A DNA stretch of 35,363 nt. It comes from Pseudomonas sp. GM18 (GTDB lineage Bacteria; Pseudomonadota; Gammaproteobacteria; Pseudomonadales; Pseudomonadaceae). Under the pieces are notes generated by a model. It worked only from the letters and a program-made list of their open reading frames with translations, made no database searches and was not told the DNA's origin. Each line of letters begins with the position of its first letter. Position 1 is the stretch's first letter. A program made the position numbers and the translations under genes. The stretch lies in assembly GCF_000282195.1 (NCBI RefSeq), contig NZ_AKJT01000003.1, forward strand, positions 1-35,363. The letters run 5' to 3'. Below are positions 9,701 through 18,204 of the stretch, one piece after another.

Positions 9701-10233
9701 ATCTGGTGGAAGCACTGGACACCCTCGAGAACGTCATTCGCAAGATCGACAAGGAAACCCGAAACCGCTTCAAAGATACCTTTGATCAGATCAATGGCGG
9801 TTTACAGGCCCTTTTCCCAAAAGTTTTCGGTGGAGGCAGCGCCTATTTGGAACTGACGGGCGAAGATCTACTCGATACAGGGGTAACGATCATGGCGCGG
9901 CCGCCAGGAAAGAAGAACAGCACCATCCATTTGCTCTCCGGTGGCGAAAAAGCCCTGACCGCATTGGCCCTGGTATTTGCCATCTTCAAGTTGAATCCGG
10001 CGCCGTTCTGTATGCTCGATGAGGTTGACGCGCCATTGGATGACGCTAACGTTGGACGCTATGCACGACTGGTCAAAGAGATGTCGCAGACGGTGCAGTT
10101 CATCTACATCACCCACAACAAGATCGCCATGGAAATGGCTGATCAATTGATGGGGGTGACGATGCACGAACCGGGTTGCTCGCGTCTGGTGGCAGTGGAT
10201 GTGGAGGAGGCGATGGCCATGGTGGACGCCTGA
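6745..10233 (+). CDS. smc: Chromosome segregation protein SMC
   Basis: Condensin-type ATPase that organises and helps segregate the chromosome. I chose the GTG at 6745, giving 1,162 residues, because it starts the conserved RLKCIKLAGFKSFVDPTTV; an in-frame start at 6706 would lie inside the upstream gene and add residues not seen in the family. Domains: N-terminal ATPase half with Walker A GPNGCGKS (31-38); a first long coiled coil rich in Glu, Gln, Arg and Leu; a hinge of about 150 residues around 510-660; a second coiled coil; and a C-terminal ATPase half with signature LLSGGEKALTALAL and Walker B FCMLDEVDAPLDD. It begins 2 bp after the gntR stop and lies in the conserved order smc-zipA-ligA. 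Confidence 0.97.
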   Translation: MRLKCIKLAGFKSFVDPTTVNFPSNMAAVVGPNGCGKSNIIDAVRWVMGESSAKNLRGESMTDVIFNGSTSRKPVSQASIELVFDNSDGTLIGEYAAYAEISIRRKVTRDSQNSYFLNGAKCRRRDITDIFLGTGLGPRSYSIIEQGMISKLIEAKPEDLRNFIEEAAGISKYKERRRETENRIRRTHENLARLTDLREELERQLERLHRQAEAAKKYQEYKGEERQLKAQLSALRWQALNEQVGQREAIIGTQEITFEALVAEQRNADAAIERLRDGHHDLSERFNLVQGRFYSVGGDIARVEQSIQHGQQRLRQLQDDLKEAERARLETESHLGHDRTLLLTLGEELDMLTPEQEVTSAAAEEAAAALEESETTMHGWQEQWDTFNLTAAEPRRQAEVQQSRIQQLETSMERLADRQKRLAEERALLSADPEDAAIMELSEQLAASEATLEDLQASEEAQVERLEQLRQELQQALSAQQQAQGDLQRLNGRLASLEALQQAALDPGTGTAEWLREQHLADRPRLAEGLKVESGWELAVETVLGADLQAVLVDDFGDFDLAGFAQGDLRLLSPASDGVRMPGSLLDKVEAQIDLSPWLGQVKPVDSLEQALALRGQLAAGQSLISRDGYWVGRHFLRVRRASEAESGVLARGQEIQRLGLEREEREATVETLETRLQNLRAQQRQQENGREHLRRLLQDEARQQGELKAQLSAGKAKVEQLTLRRTRLDEELAELSEQRALEHENIGEARLQLQEALDSMAVDTEQRELLLAQRDSLRERLDRVRQEARQHKDHAHQLAVRLGSLKAQHDSTRQALERLEMQAERLTEKREQLSLNLEEGEAPLEELRLKLEELLDKRMTVDEELKTAQIAMEDADRELRDAEKRRTQAEQQSQLIRSQLEQQRMEWQALTVRRKTLQDQLLEDGYDLNGVLATLVAGASEKDAEEELERIAARIQRLGAINLAAIDEYQQQSERKRYLDAQNDDLVEALDTLENVIRKIDKETRNRFKDTFDQINGGLQALFPKVFGGGSAYLELTGEDLLDTGVTIMARPPGKKNSTIHLLSGGEKALTALALVFAIFKLNPAPFCMLDEVDAPLDDANVGRYARLVKEMSQTVQFIYITHNKIAMEMADQLMGVTMHEPGCSRLVAVDVEEAMAMVDA

Positions 10234-10432
10234 GTCATGGCGTGTAGGGCAAGTAATTTTGAGCTGTAGGGCTTTTTACCTGTCTTGACTTGCTGGCCAA
10301 TCGACATAATTCGCGCAAGCCAATGTGACAGACGGTGTAAAGTTGTCTTTGGTCGTGCTAGTTTAATGTCAATTTTTCGTATACGTGGCAAAAGGCCTGT
10401 CAGAACATAGAGTTGGCGCCACGTTTTAAAGC

Positions 10433-10451
10433 GGTTTACACAATGTAAACC
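10433..10451. promoter_or_regulatory. Perfect 19-bp palindrome upstream of zipA
   Basis: Perfect 8-bp arms, ggtttaca and tgtaaacc, around a 3-base centre, 40 bp before the zipA start. It is followed by two T-rich runs, so it could be a weak terminator for smc or a protein-binding site. The rest of the 257-bp smc-zipA gap (10234-10490) is relatively AT-rich with no convincing -35/-10 pair. Confidence 0.5.
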
Positions 10452-10490
10452 CCTTATTTTTCAGCATTTTTTATAGAGGCACGGGATTAC

Positions 10491-11342
10491 ATGGAAATCG
10501 GTCTGCGCGAGTGGCTGATCGTCATCGGCATTATTGTCATTGCCGGTATTCTTTTCGATGGCTGGCGCCGCATGCGCGGCGGCAAGGGAAAACTGAAATT
10601 CCGTCTTGATCGAAGTCTGTCCAACCTGCCGGACGAGGACTCCAGCGCCGAGCTGTTGGGCCCGCCCCGCGTGCTGGACACCCAGAAAGAACCGCAACTG
10701 GACGAGCACGACCTGCCGTCGGTGAGCATGCCTGCCCGTGAGCCTCGCGAGTCGGGTTCCAAGCGCGGCAAGCGTGGCCATGGCGAACCCTCCCAGGGCG
10801 ACTTGAACCTCAATCTGGACCTGGACGGCGGCCCGAGCTTCAGCAGCCGTGACAACGATTTCCCGGATGACACCAAGTCTGCCAGCGCGCCTGATAAAGA
10901 TCAGCCGCAAGCCGAAGAAGTGCTGGTGATCAGCGTGATCTGCCGCGACCCGGCTGGTTTCAAGGGCCCGGCGCTGTTGCAGAACATTCTGGAAAGCGGT
11001 CTGCGTTTCGGCGAGATGGACATTTTCCACCGCCACGAAAGCATGGCCGGTAACGGCGAAGTGTTGTTCTCGATGGCCAACGCGGTCAAGCCGGGTGTTT
11101 TCGATCTGGATGATATCGACCACTTCAGCACCCCGGCGGTGAGCTTCTTCCTCGGTCTGCCAGGCCCGCGTCATCCGAAGCAAGCCTTCGACGTGATGGT
11201 GGCGGCGGCGCGCAAGCTGTCCCAGGAGCTGAACGGCGAACTGAAGGACGACCAGCGCAGCGTGCTGACCGCCCAAACGATTGAGCACTACCGTCAGCGC
11301 ATCGTCGAGTTTGAACGTCGCGCCCTGACCCAGAAGCGCTGA
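10491..11342 (+). CDS. zipA: Cell division protein ZipA
   Basis: Inner-membrane anchor that binds the C-terminal tail of FtsZ and stabilises the division ring. The 283-residue product has the classic layout. An N-terminal membrane segment (about 4-22, [20 protein letters not shown]) is followed by a basic stop-transfer stretch ([10 protein letters not shown]). A long polar linker rich in Asp, Ser, Pro and Arg runs to about residue 140. The C-terminal FtsZ-binding domain (about 143-275) starts at [22 protein letters not shown] and includes [22 protein letters not shown] and [18 protein letters not shown]. The start ATG at 10491 is supported by the membrane segment directly after it. It lies between smc and ligA, a conserved Pseudomonas order. 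Confidence 0.97.
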   Translation: MEIGLREWLIVIGIIVIAGILFDGWRRMRGGKGKLKFRLDRSLSNLPDEDSSAELLGPPRVLDTQKEPQLDEHDLPSVSMPAREPRESGSKRGKRGHGEPSQGDLNLNLDLDGGPSFSSRDNDFPDDTKSASAPDKDQPQAEEVLVISVICRDPAGFKGPALLQNILESGLRFGEMDIFHRHESMAGNGEVLFSMANAVKPGVFDLDDIDHFSTPAVSFFLGLPGPRHPKQAFDVMVAAARKLSQELNGELKDDQRSVLTAQTIEHYRQRIVEFERRALTQKR

Positions 11343-11351
11343 GGTCAAAAG

Positions 11352-11432
11352 ATCGCAGCCTCGTTTCACTCGACAGCTCCTACAACAAATTGCAAAACCT
11401 GTAGGAGCTGTCGAGTGAAACGAGGCTGCGAT
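11352..11432. repeat. 33-bp perfect inverted repeat between zipA and ligA
   Basis: The arms at 11352-11384 and 11400-11432 are exact complements of each other over 33 bp, separated by a 15-base loop (11385-11399). The left arm starts atcgcagcctcgtttcactc. There is no T-run after it, so it is more like a mobile palindromic (REP/MITE-type) element than an intrinsic terminator. The resulting RNA hairpin would be very stable within any zipA-ligA transcript. Confidence 0.92.
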
Positions 11433-11459
11433 TCCTTGATCTTGATGAAATGAGATTGA

Positions 11460-13856
<2,397 letters not shown>

Positions 13857-13858
13857 TT

Positions 13859-13962
13859 GATCGTTCCCACGCTCTGCGTGGTAACGCATCCCGTGACGCT
13901 CTGCGTCACAGCGGACGCGGAGCGTCCGGGGCGGCATTCCCACGCAGAGCGTGGGAACAATC
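13859..13962. repeat. REP-like inverted repeat, family A copy 2
   Basis: Begins gatcgttcccacgctctgcg 3 bp after the ligA stop and ends with the complementary cgcagagcgtgggaacaatc, with inner arms gacgctctgcgtc and gacgcggagcgtc. It is about 104 bp, slightly shorter than the copy at 1858. It forms a stable hairpin directly after ligA and may protect the 3' end of its mRNA. Confidence 0.9.
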
Positions 13963-14010
13963 ATTGCTGAGGAGTGATCTAGTCTTGGCAGTCCCCAAAC
14001 AGAGATCGCC

Positions 14011-15174
14011 ATGTACCGCTTCTTCGAACAGCTCAGCTCGCGCATCGCCGCGCCCTTCATGGGTGAGCATTCGCGCAACAGCAAGGTCTGGCATTGTCGC
14101 TGCGGGCAGTCGCTGTTCTTTCGCAACAGCCAGTGCCTGGCCTGTTCGGCGGCGCTGGGCTATCAGCCGCAACAAAGCCGCTTGTCGTCTCTGCAACCCG
14201 GCCCGCAAGCGGATACCTGGTTGCTCGATGCCGACCCTGACGCCGGTATTTTCCGCCGTTGCGCCAATCTCGATTCCCCGGCTGCGTGCAACTGGTTATT
14301 GCCGGCCAATCATCACGATGCGTTGTGCATCGCCTGTAACCTGAATCGCACCATCCCCGACCTGTCGATCCCCGAGAATCATGAGCGCTGGGGCAAAGTG
14401 GAAACCGCCAAGCGTCGCCTGGTGGCGCAGTTGCTCAGCCTGGGCTTGCCGGTCATTCCCAAAGCGGTGGACGAAGAGGCTGGTCTGGCCTTCGATTTCA
14501 TCGGTATCGACCTCGAAGGCAAGCCGCCGACCACCGGGCACGCCAACGGTCTGATCACCCTCGATATCAAAGAAGCCGACGACTCCCACCGCGAGCAGGT
14601 TCGCGTGCAGATGCATGAGCCCTATCGCACGCTGCTCGGTCACTTTCGGCACGAGACGGGGCATTACTACTGGGACCGGCTGATTGCCAACAGTGCCTGG
14701 CTGGAACCGTTCCGCGGACTGTTCGGCGACGAGCGTGCCAACTACGCCGAGGCTCTTGAACAGCATTATCAACAAGGTGCGCCGCTCGACTGGCAGCAAC
14801 ATTACGTCAGCGCCTACGCCACCATGCACCCTTGGGAAGACTGGGCGGAAACCTGGGCGCATTACCTGCACATGATGGATGCGGTGGACACCGCCCTGGG
14901 TTTTGGCATGAGTGCCCAGGAAATGGATTTCGACTATCAGCCGTTTCCGCCCGGCACGCTGTTCGATCCGCAGCACCCCGGCGGTCCGGCGTTCCTGTCG
15001 TTCGTCAATGCGTGGATCGAACTGGCCGGCATGCTCAACGAACTGTCACGCAGCATGGGCCAGCCGGATTTCTATCCGTTCGTCTTGCCGCCGGCGGTGA
15101 TCGCCAGGCTGCACTTCATTCACCTGGTGATCCAGCAAGAGGGCGGCCGGGCGGATGAAGTGTTGGTGCAATAG
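14011..15174 (+). CDS. Predicted zinc-ribbon metallopeptidase (Peptidase_Mx-like), role unknown
   Basis: The 387-residue product starts with a zinc-ribbon-like Cys set (CRCGQSLFFRNSQCLAC, residues 29-45), with further Cys at 84, 93, 106 and 109 that could complete one or two metal sites. A gluzincin-like HETGHYYW follows at 214-221. Downstream acidic residues in GDERANYAEALEQHY and HPWEDWAETWAHYLHMMD are good candidates for the third zinc ligand. This layout matches the family of putative zinc-binding metallopeptidases found across proteobacteria, whose substrates are unknown to me. There is no signal peptide, so it should be cytosolic. The start ATG at 14011 has a weak cagaga upstream. The gene stands alone between two repeat elements, with no operon partner to suggest a role. 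Confidence 0.75.
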   Translation: MYRFFEQLSSRIAAPFMGEHSRNSKVWHCRCGQSLFFRNSQCLACSAALGYQPQQSRLSSLQPGPQADTWLLDADPDAGIFRRCANLDSPAACNWLLPANHHDALCIACNLNRTIPDLSIPENHERWGKVETAKRRLVAQLLSLGLPVIPKAVDEEAGLAFDFIGIDLEGKPPTTGHANGLITLDIKEADDSHREQVRVQMHEPYRTLLGHFRHETGHYYWDRLIANSAWLEPFRGLFGDERANYAEALEQHYQQGAPLDWQQHYVSAYATMHPWEDWAETWAHYLHMMDAVDTALGFGMSAQEMDFDYQPFPPGTLFDPQHPGGPAFLSFVNAWIELAGMLNELSRSMGQPDFYPFVLPPAVIARLHFIHLVIQQEGGRADEVLVQ

Positions 15175-15181
15175 GAGATCA

Positions 15182-15342
15182 AAAGATCGCAGCCTGGTAG
15201 CAGCTGGCGCAGCCTGCGTTCGGCGGCGAAGCAGTCGTAAACCCGGTGTTCGCGGTTTATCTGAAACCGGGTTGCCTGATTTCACGACTGCTCCGCAGCC
15301 GAACGCAGCCTTCGGCAGCTGCTACCAAGTCGCGATCTTTTC
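15182..15342. repeat. Large composite inverted repeat, family B copy 1
   Basis: A roughly 160-bp element with ends aaaagatcgc and gcgatctttt. Inner arms carry ggtagcagctg...gcgttcggc and the complement gccgaacgcagc...cagctgctacc, and central arms agcagtcgt and acgactgct flank a core with aacccggt and accgggtt. It shares its core with elements at 18176 and 26580. It lies between the metallopeptidase gene and the SRP RNA promoter. Confidence 0.85.
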
Positions 15343-15395
15343 AAGGTCGGCGCATGTCCTTGAAGCGGCTCATGTTTTTTAATCCGCCCGAACGG

Positions 15396-15423
15396 TTGTA
15401 ACTTCGTCTCAGATAGGTACAAT
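15396..15423 (+). promoter_or_regulatory. Sigma70-type promoter for the SRP RNA
   Basis: TTGTAA at 15396-15401 and TACAAT at 15418-15423 are spaced 16 bp apart, just upstream of the SRP RNA, predicting a start near 15430. A hairpin, gctcgcc-gtca-ggtgagc (15430-15447), would then form the 5' leader of the transcript. Confidence 0.65.
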
Positions 15424-15449
15424 GGCGCGGCTCGCCGTCAGGTGAGCGT

Positions 15450-15574
15450 CGTTATGGTGACCCCATCGGTCCCCCCGCAACGATCAGCCGTGAACCCGGT
15501 CAGGCCTGGAAGGGAGCAGCCGCAGCGGTGACATTGTGTGCCGGGGTGTGGCTGGTGGGGTTGCCTCCATAACG
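15450..15574 (+). ncRNA. ffs: Signal recognition particle 4.5S RNA
   Basis: RNA scaffold of the bacterial signal recognition particle, which binds Ffh and targets nascent membrane proteins. The diagnostic domain IV is present: ggtcaggcctggaagggagc followed by agccgcagcggtga matches the conserved GGTCAGG...GGAAG...AGCAGCC core. The outer helix pairs the accccatcggtccccccgc side with gtgtgccggggtgtggctgg, and cgttatgg (15450-15457) with ccataacg (15567-15574). The ends are set from that pairing and are approximate; the mature RNA may be trimmed to about 100 nt. Confidence 0.95.
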
Positions 15575-15575
15575 C

Positions 15576-15600
15576 AACACGAACCCTCTTTCGTGTTTTC
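15576..15600 (+). terminator. Intrinsic terminator of the SRP RNA gene
   Basis: The stem aacacga/tcgtgtt (15576-15582 and 15591-15597) with an 8-base loop is followed by a short T-run, immediately after the outer SRP helix. Confidence 0.75.
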
Positions 15601-15685
15601 TATCTAAACGTACTGTCTTACTTTCCCTGCCATGGAGCTCATCCAGGGCGGTGTTTCGTCGTTTCCGAATTAAACGGCTGGATAT

Positions 15686-15735
15686 AAAAAAGGAGGCCGA
15701 TCTGTCGCATTCGACAGGTCGGCCTCCTTTTTTTG
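15686..15735. terminator. Strong bidirectional terminator
   Basis: A-run, then ggaggccgatctgtcg, a 3-base loop, and tcgacaggtcggcctcc (one unpaired base), then a T-run. It can end transcription from the left and also that of the minus-strand XRE gene, which stops at 15746. Nothing else is visible between 15600 and 15686. Confidence 0.9.
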
Positions 15736-15745
15736 TTTGTTAGCA

Positions 15746-16060
15746 TCAAGGCTTGGACAAGGCCTGGTCAACCGCTGCGATCAGCTTTCCCAGATCCTTC
15801 GGGGTGGCTTTGTGTATGACGCTGAACAGGTACGCCCGCTGTTCATCTTCGTCGCCCAGATCTGCGAAAAAGGCTTTCAGCTTCACGCCCAGCACGTCGG
15901 CAAGCAGGAACAATGCTTCCACGCTGGGGGTATAGGTGCCAGTTTCGAAGCGGCTGATGGTTTTGGGGTCAAAACCGGTTTTTTCGCCGAGTTCAGCCTG
16001 AGTAAGCCCCGCGACCTTGCGGTAGCGTCGGATGGCTGGACCCAAACTTGAAATTTGCAT
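15746..16060 (-). CDS. Small XRE-type HTH transcriptional regulator
   Basis: The 104-residue product has an N-terminal Cro/CI-type helix-turn-helix (about 5-62: LGPAIRRYRKVAGLTQAELG, then FDPKTISRFETGTYTPSVEA and LLADVLGVKLKAFFADL). A short C-terminal helix of about 35 residues follows (DEDEQRAYLFSVIHKATPKD), which may dimerise. The ATG at 16060 fits the usual N-terminus. It is transcribed towards the bidirectional terminator and diverges from the PAS-GGDEF-EAL gene, with about 400 bp between. Targets are unknown; autoregulation from the AT-rich upstream region is the simplest guess. It is not part of a visible toxin-antitoxin pair, as no partner ORF lies next to it. Confidence 0.85.
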   Translation of the reverse strand: MQISSLGPAIRRYRKVAGLTQAELGEKTGFDPKTISRFETGTYTPSVEALFLLADVLGVKLKAFFADLGDEDEQRAYLFSVIHKATPKDLGKLIAAVDQALSKP

Positions 16061-16122
16061 CGCTCAATTCCCATTTAGAATCAAGAACTTAACGATAGAT
16101 TTTTGCATTAGGCAACTGCATG

Positions 16123-16155
16123 ATCCATCACCTTGCTTTGCAAAATGTGATGCAT
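16123..16155. promoter_or_regulatory. Imperfect inverted repeat upstream of the XRE gene
   Basis: atccatcac (16123-16131) and gtgatgcat (16147-16155) are complementary at 8 of 9 positions, about 60-95 bp upstream of the XRE start. A possible operator for that regulator; low confidence. The rest of 16061-16375 is relatively AT-rich near the XRE gene and holds no convincing gene. Confidence 0.25.
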
Positions 16156-16375
16156 TTCGTAGAATCGCCGCTTCGGAGGGGTTTTTGGTGATCTGCTGTC
16201 TGAAGTTTAGGCGATATGAAACAGCCAGCATTGTCTTCCCTTGCCGGGTGTGCAGAGAAGCCGTTGGCGGTCTGAAACCCTCGCGAAATGTTACCAGAGT
16301 CGGTGTTGCTACCTTGCCCGATAGTTGATCTTCGGCGGTCCGGGGGCCATCAAATGCTGTTCATGGAGTGATAAC

Positions 16376-16447
16376 GTGTCTCTGCGCTGTACGTTTCAAA
16401 ACATCTCTTCCGGGCATCCTGCGCTGGTCGAGCGGTACCTCCGCTAG
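16376..16447 (+). CDS. 23-codon leader ORF, in frame with the following signalling gene
   Basis: A GTG at 16376 follows a well-placed ggag (16365-16368) and opens a frame encoding VSLRCTFQNISSGHPALVER then YLR and TAG (16445-16447). It is exactly 30 codons upstream of and in frame with the ATG of the PAS-GGDEF-EAL gene; a second in-frame stop, TGA, is at 16451. Either a regulatory leader peptide or the remnant of a longer N-terminus cut off by stops. Translation is not shown. Confidence 0.35.
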   Translation: MSLRCTFQNISSGHPALVERYLR

Positions 16448-16465
16448 CGACAGTGAGCCTCACTC

Positions 16466-18166
16466 ATGGATGAGAAATACCGCAGGGCCGTGGATGCCGC
16501 CGCCATTTTTTCCGAGACTGATCTGAACGGCCGGATTACTTACGTCAACGATCAATTCTGCGCCGTGTCCGGCTACAGCCGCGAGGAATTGCTGGGGCAA
16601 AACCATCGCCTGCTGAACTCCGGCCTGCATTCCGCCGATTTCTTCGCTGCCATGTGGCGCACCATTGCCCTGGGCAACATCTGGAAGGGCGAGATCTGTA
16701 ATCGCGCCAAGGATGGCAGGTTGTATTGGGTCGAAAGCACCATGGTGCCGGTGCTCGACGACACCACCGGGCGCGTTGACCGATACCTGTCTATTCGTTT
16801 CGACATCAGCGAAAAACGCCAATTACTGCAATCCCTGCAATGGCGGGTCGGGCATGACGTGCTGACCGGGCTGCCCAATCGCGCGTTCCTGTCGGATTTG
16901 CTGGATCAGGCGCTGGAATTCTCCCGGCGTGAAAACATTCCGCTGGCGGTGTGCATGCTTGACCTCGACGGGTTCAAAGCAGTCAACGACGGCTACGGTC
17001 ACGCCAGTGGCGATATGTTACTGGTGGAAGTGGCCAAGCGACTGCGTGACATTGTGCGCGGCGAAGATGTGGTGGCGCGACTGGCCGGTGACGAGTTTGT
17101 GCTGGTGTTGCGTTACGTGCGGGATCTGCCGGAATTACGCGCGGCGCTGAACCGCGTGCTGGGAGCGATCTCAGCGCCTTACACGCTGCACGGCAAGGAC
17201 ATCAATGTGTTTGCCAGTATCGGCGTTACCCTGTTTCCCCATGACAACGAAGATGCCGAAACCCTGCTGCGCCACGCCGACCAGGCGATGTATGTGGCCA
17301 AGCAGCGCGGGCGAAACCGCTTTCATCTGTTCGATGTGTCCCGGGATCAGGAGGTCAAGGCCACGCACCAGACCGTCGAGCGGGTGCGTCAGGCGCTGGT
17401 CGCCGGTGAATTGCGCCTGCACTTTCAGCCCAAGGTGAACATGCGTCGTGGCGAGGTCGTCGGTTTCGAGGCCTTGTTACGTTGGCAGCACCCGCAAAAC
17501 GGCATGGTGCCGCCCCGGGAGTTTTTGCCGCTGGTAGAGGATACCGACCTGATCATCGATATCGGCGAATGGGTGATGGACCAGGTGCTGGCGCAGTTGC
17601 ACCGCTGGCAGCAAGCGGGGCAGGGCTGGCCGATCAGTATCAACATCGCGGCGCGACATTTTCAGCGCGCGGATTTCGTCGACCGGCTCAGACAGGTACT
17701 CGCTCGTCATGCTCAGGTTGCCCCGCGGATGCTCGACCTGGAAATCGTCGAGTCGGTGGCGATCGAGAATATCCAGCACGTCAGCGCCTGTTTGCAGGCC
17801 TGTCAGGCCTTGGGGGTACAGTTTTCCCTGGGGGATTTCGGCACCGGTTATTCGTCCCTGAGTTATCTCAAGCGTTTACGCACCCAGACCATCAAGATCG
17901 ACAAGTCGTTTGTGCGCGACATTCTGATTGACCGGGATGACCTGGCCCTGACCACGGCGGTGATCGGCCTGGCCCGGGCATTCGGTCGGCAGGTGATTGC
18001 CGAGGGGCTGGAAAGCCTTGAGCACGGTGAGTTGTTGTTGCGGCTGGGGTGCGAAGTCGCTCAAGGCTATTTCATCGCTCGCCCGATGCCTCCCGCCGAG
18101 GTGCCGGCCTGGGTGGCGGGGTTTGTCGCTCCGTCGCAATGGCAGGCACTCGATCGAATAGCCTGA
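16466..18166 (+). CDS. PAS-GGDEF-EAL cyclic-di-GMP signalling protein
   Basis: A 566-residue cytosolic protein with no membrane segment. A PAS sensor domain (about 10-118: FSETDLNGRITYVNDQFCAV, GYSREELLGQNHRLL, YWVESTMVPVLDD) is followed by a diguanylate cyclase domain (about 130-288) and a phosphodiesterase EAL domain (about 305-548). The cyclase motif reads AGDEF (207-211) with an intact I-site RGED (198-201). In the EAL domain Glu335 (EAL), Asn393, Glu429, Lys480, Glu513 and Gln533 are in place, but the usual DDFGTGYSSL reads GDFGTGYSSL with Gly456 for the first Asp. The net activity is therefore uncertain: cyclase possible, phosphodiesterase possibly impaired. The ribosome site before the ATG at 16466 is poor, and an in-frame leader ORF precedes it. 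Confidence 0.93.
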   Translation: MDEKYRRAVDAAAIFSETDLNGRITYVNDQFCAVSGYSREELLGQNHRLLNSGLHSADFFAAMWRTIALGNIWKGEICNRAKDGRLYWVESTMVPVLDDTTGRVDRYLSIRFDISEKRQLLQSLQWRVGHDVLTGLPNRAFLSDLLDQALEFSRRENIPLAVCMLDLDGFKAVNDGYGHASGDMLLVEVAKRLRDIVRGEDVVARLAGDEFVLVLRYVRDLPELRAALNRVLGAISAPYTLHGKDINVFASIGVTLFPHDNEDAETLLRHADQAMYVAKQRGRNRFHLFDVSRDQEVKATHQTVERVRQALVAGELRLHFQPKVNMRRGEVVGFEALLRWQHPQNGMVPPREFLPLVEDTDLIIDIGEWVMDQVLAQLHRWQQAGQGWPISINIAARHFQRADFVDRLRQVLARHAQVAPRMLDLEIVESVAIENIQHVSACLQACQALGVQFSLGDFGTGYSSLSYLKRLRTQTIKIDKSFVRDILIDRDDLALTTAVIGLARAFGRQVIAEGLESLEHGELLLRLGCEVAQGYFIARPMPPAEVPAWVAGFVAPSQWQALDRIA

Positions 18167-18175
18167 CTCGCTCTA

Positions 18176-18204
18176 CGTAGCAGCTGCCGAAGGCTGCTGC
18201 TACG
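18176..18204. repeat. Short REP hairpin, family B copy 2
   Basis: cgtagcagc (18176-18184) and gctgctacg (18196-18204) pair exactly around tgccgaaggct. It lies between two convergent genes, and the TAG stop of the minus-strand gene (18200-18202) is part of the right arm. Confidence 0.85.

Noticed and set aside
11352..11432. Reading the 33-bp inverted repeat as the intrinsic terminator of zipA.
   Set aside because: No T-run follows either arm; it fits a dispersed palindromic element better.
15746..16060. XRE gene as the antitoxin of a toxin-antitoxin pair.
   Set aside because: No adjacent small ORF on the same strand that looks like a toxin; the neighbours are the SRP RNA with its terminator and a long intergenic region.
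16032..16328. A 98-codon plus-strand frame between the XRE gene and the leader ORF.
   Set aside because: It overlaps the XRE start, has no good ribosome site and no recognisable features; probably chance.
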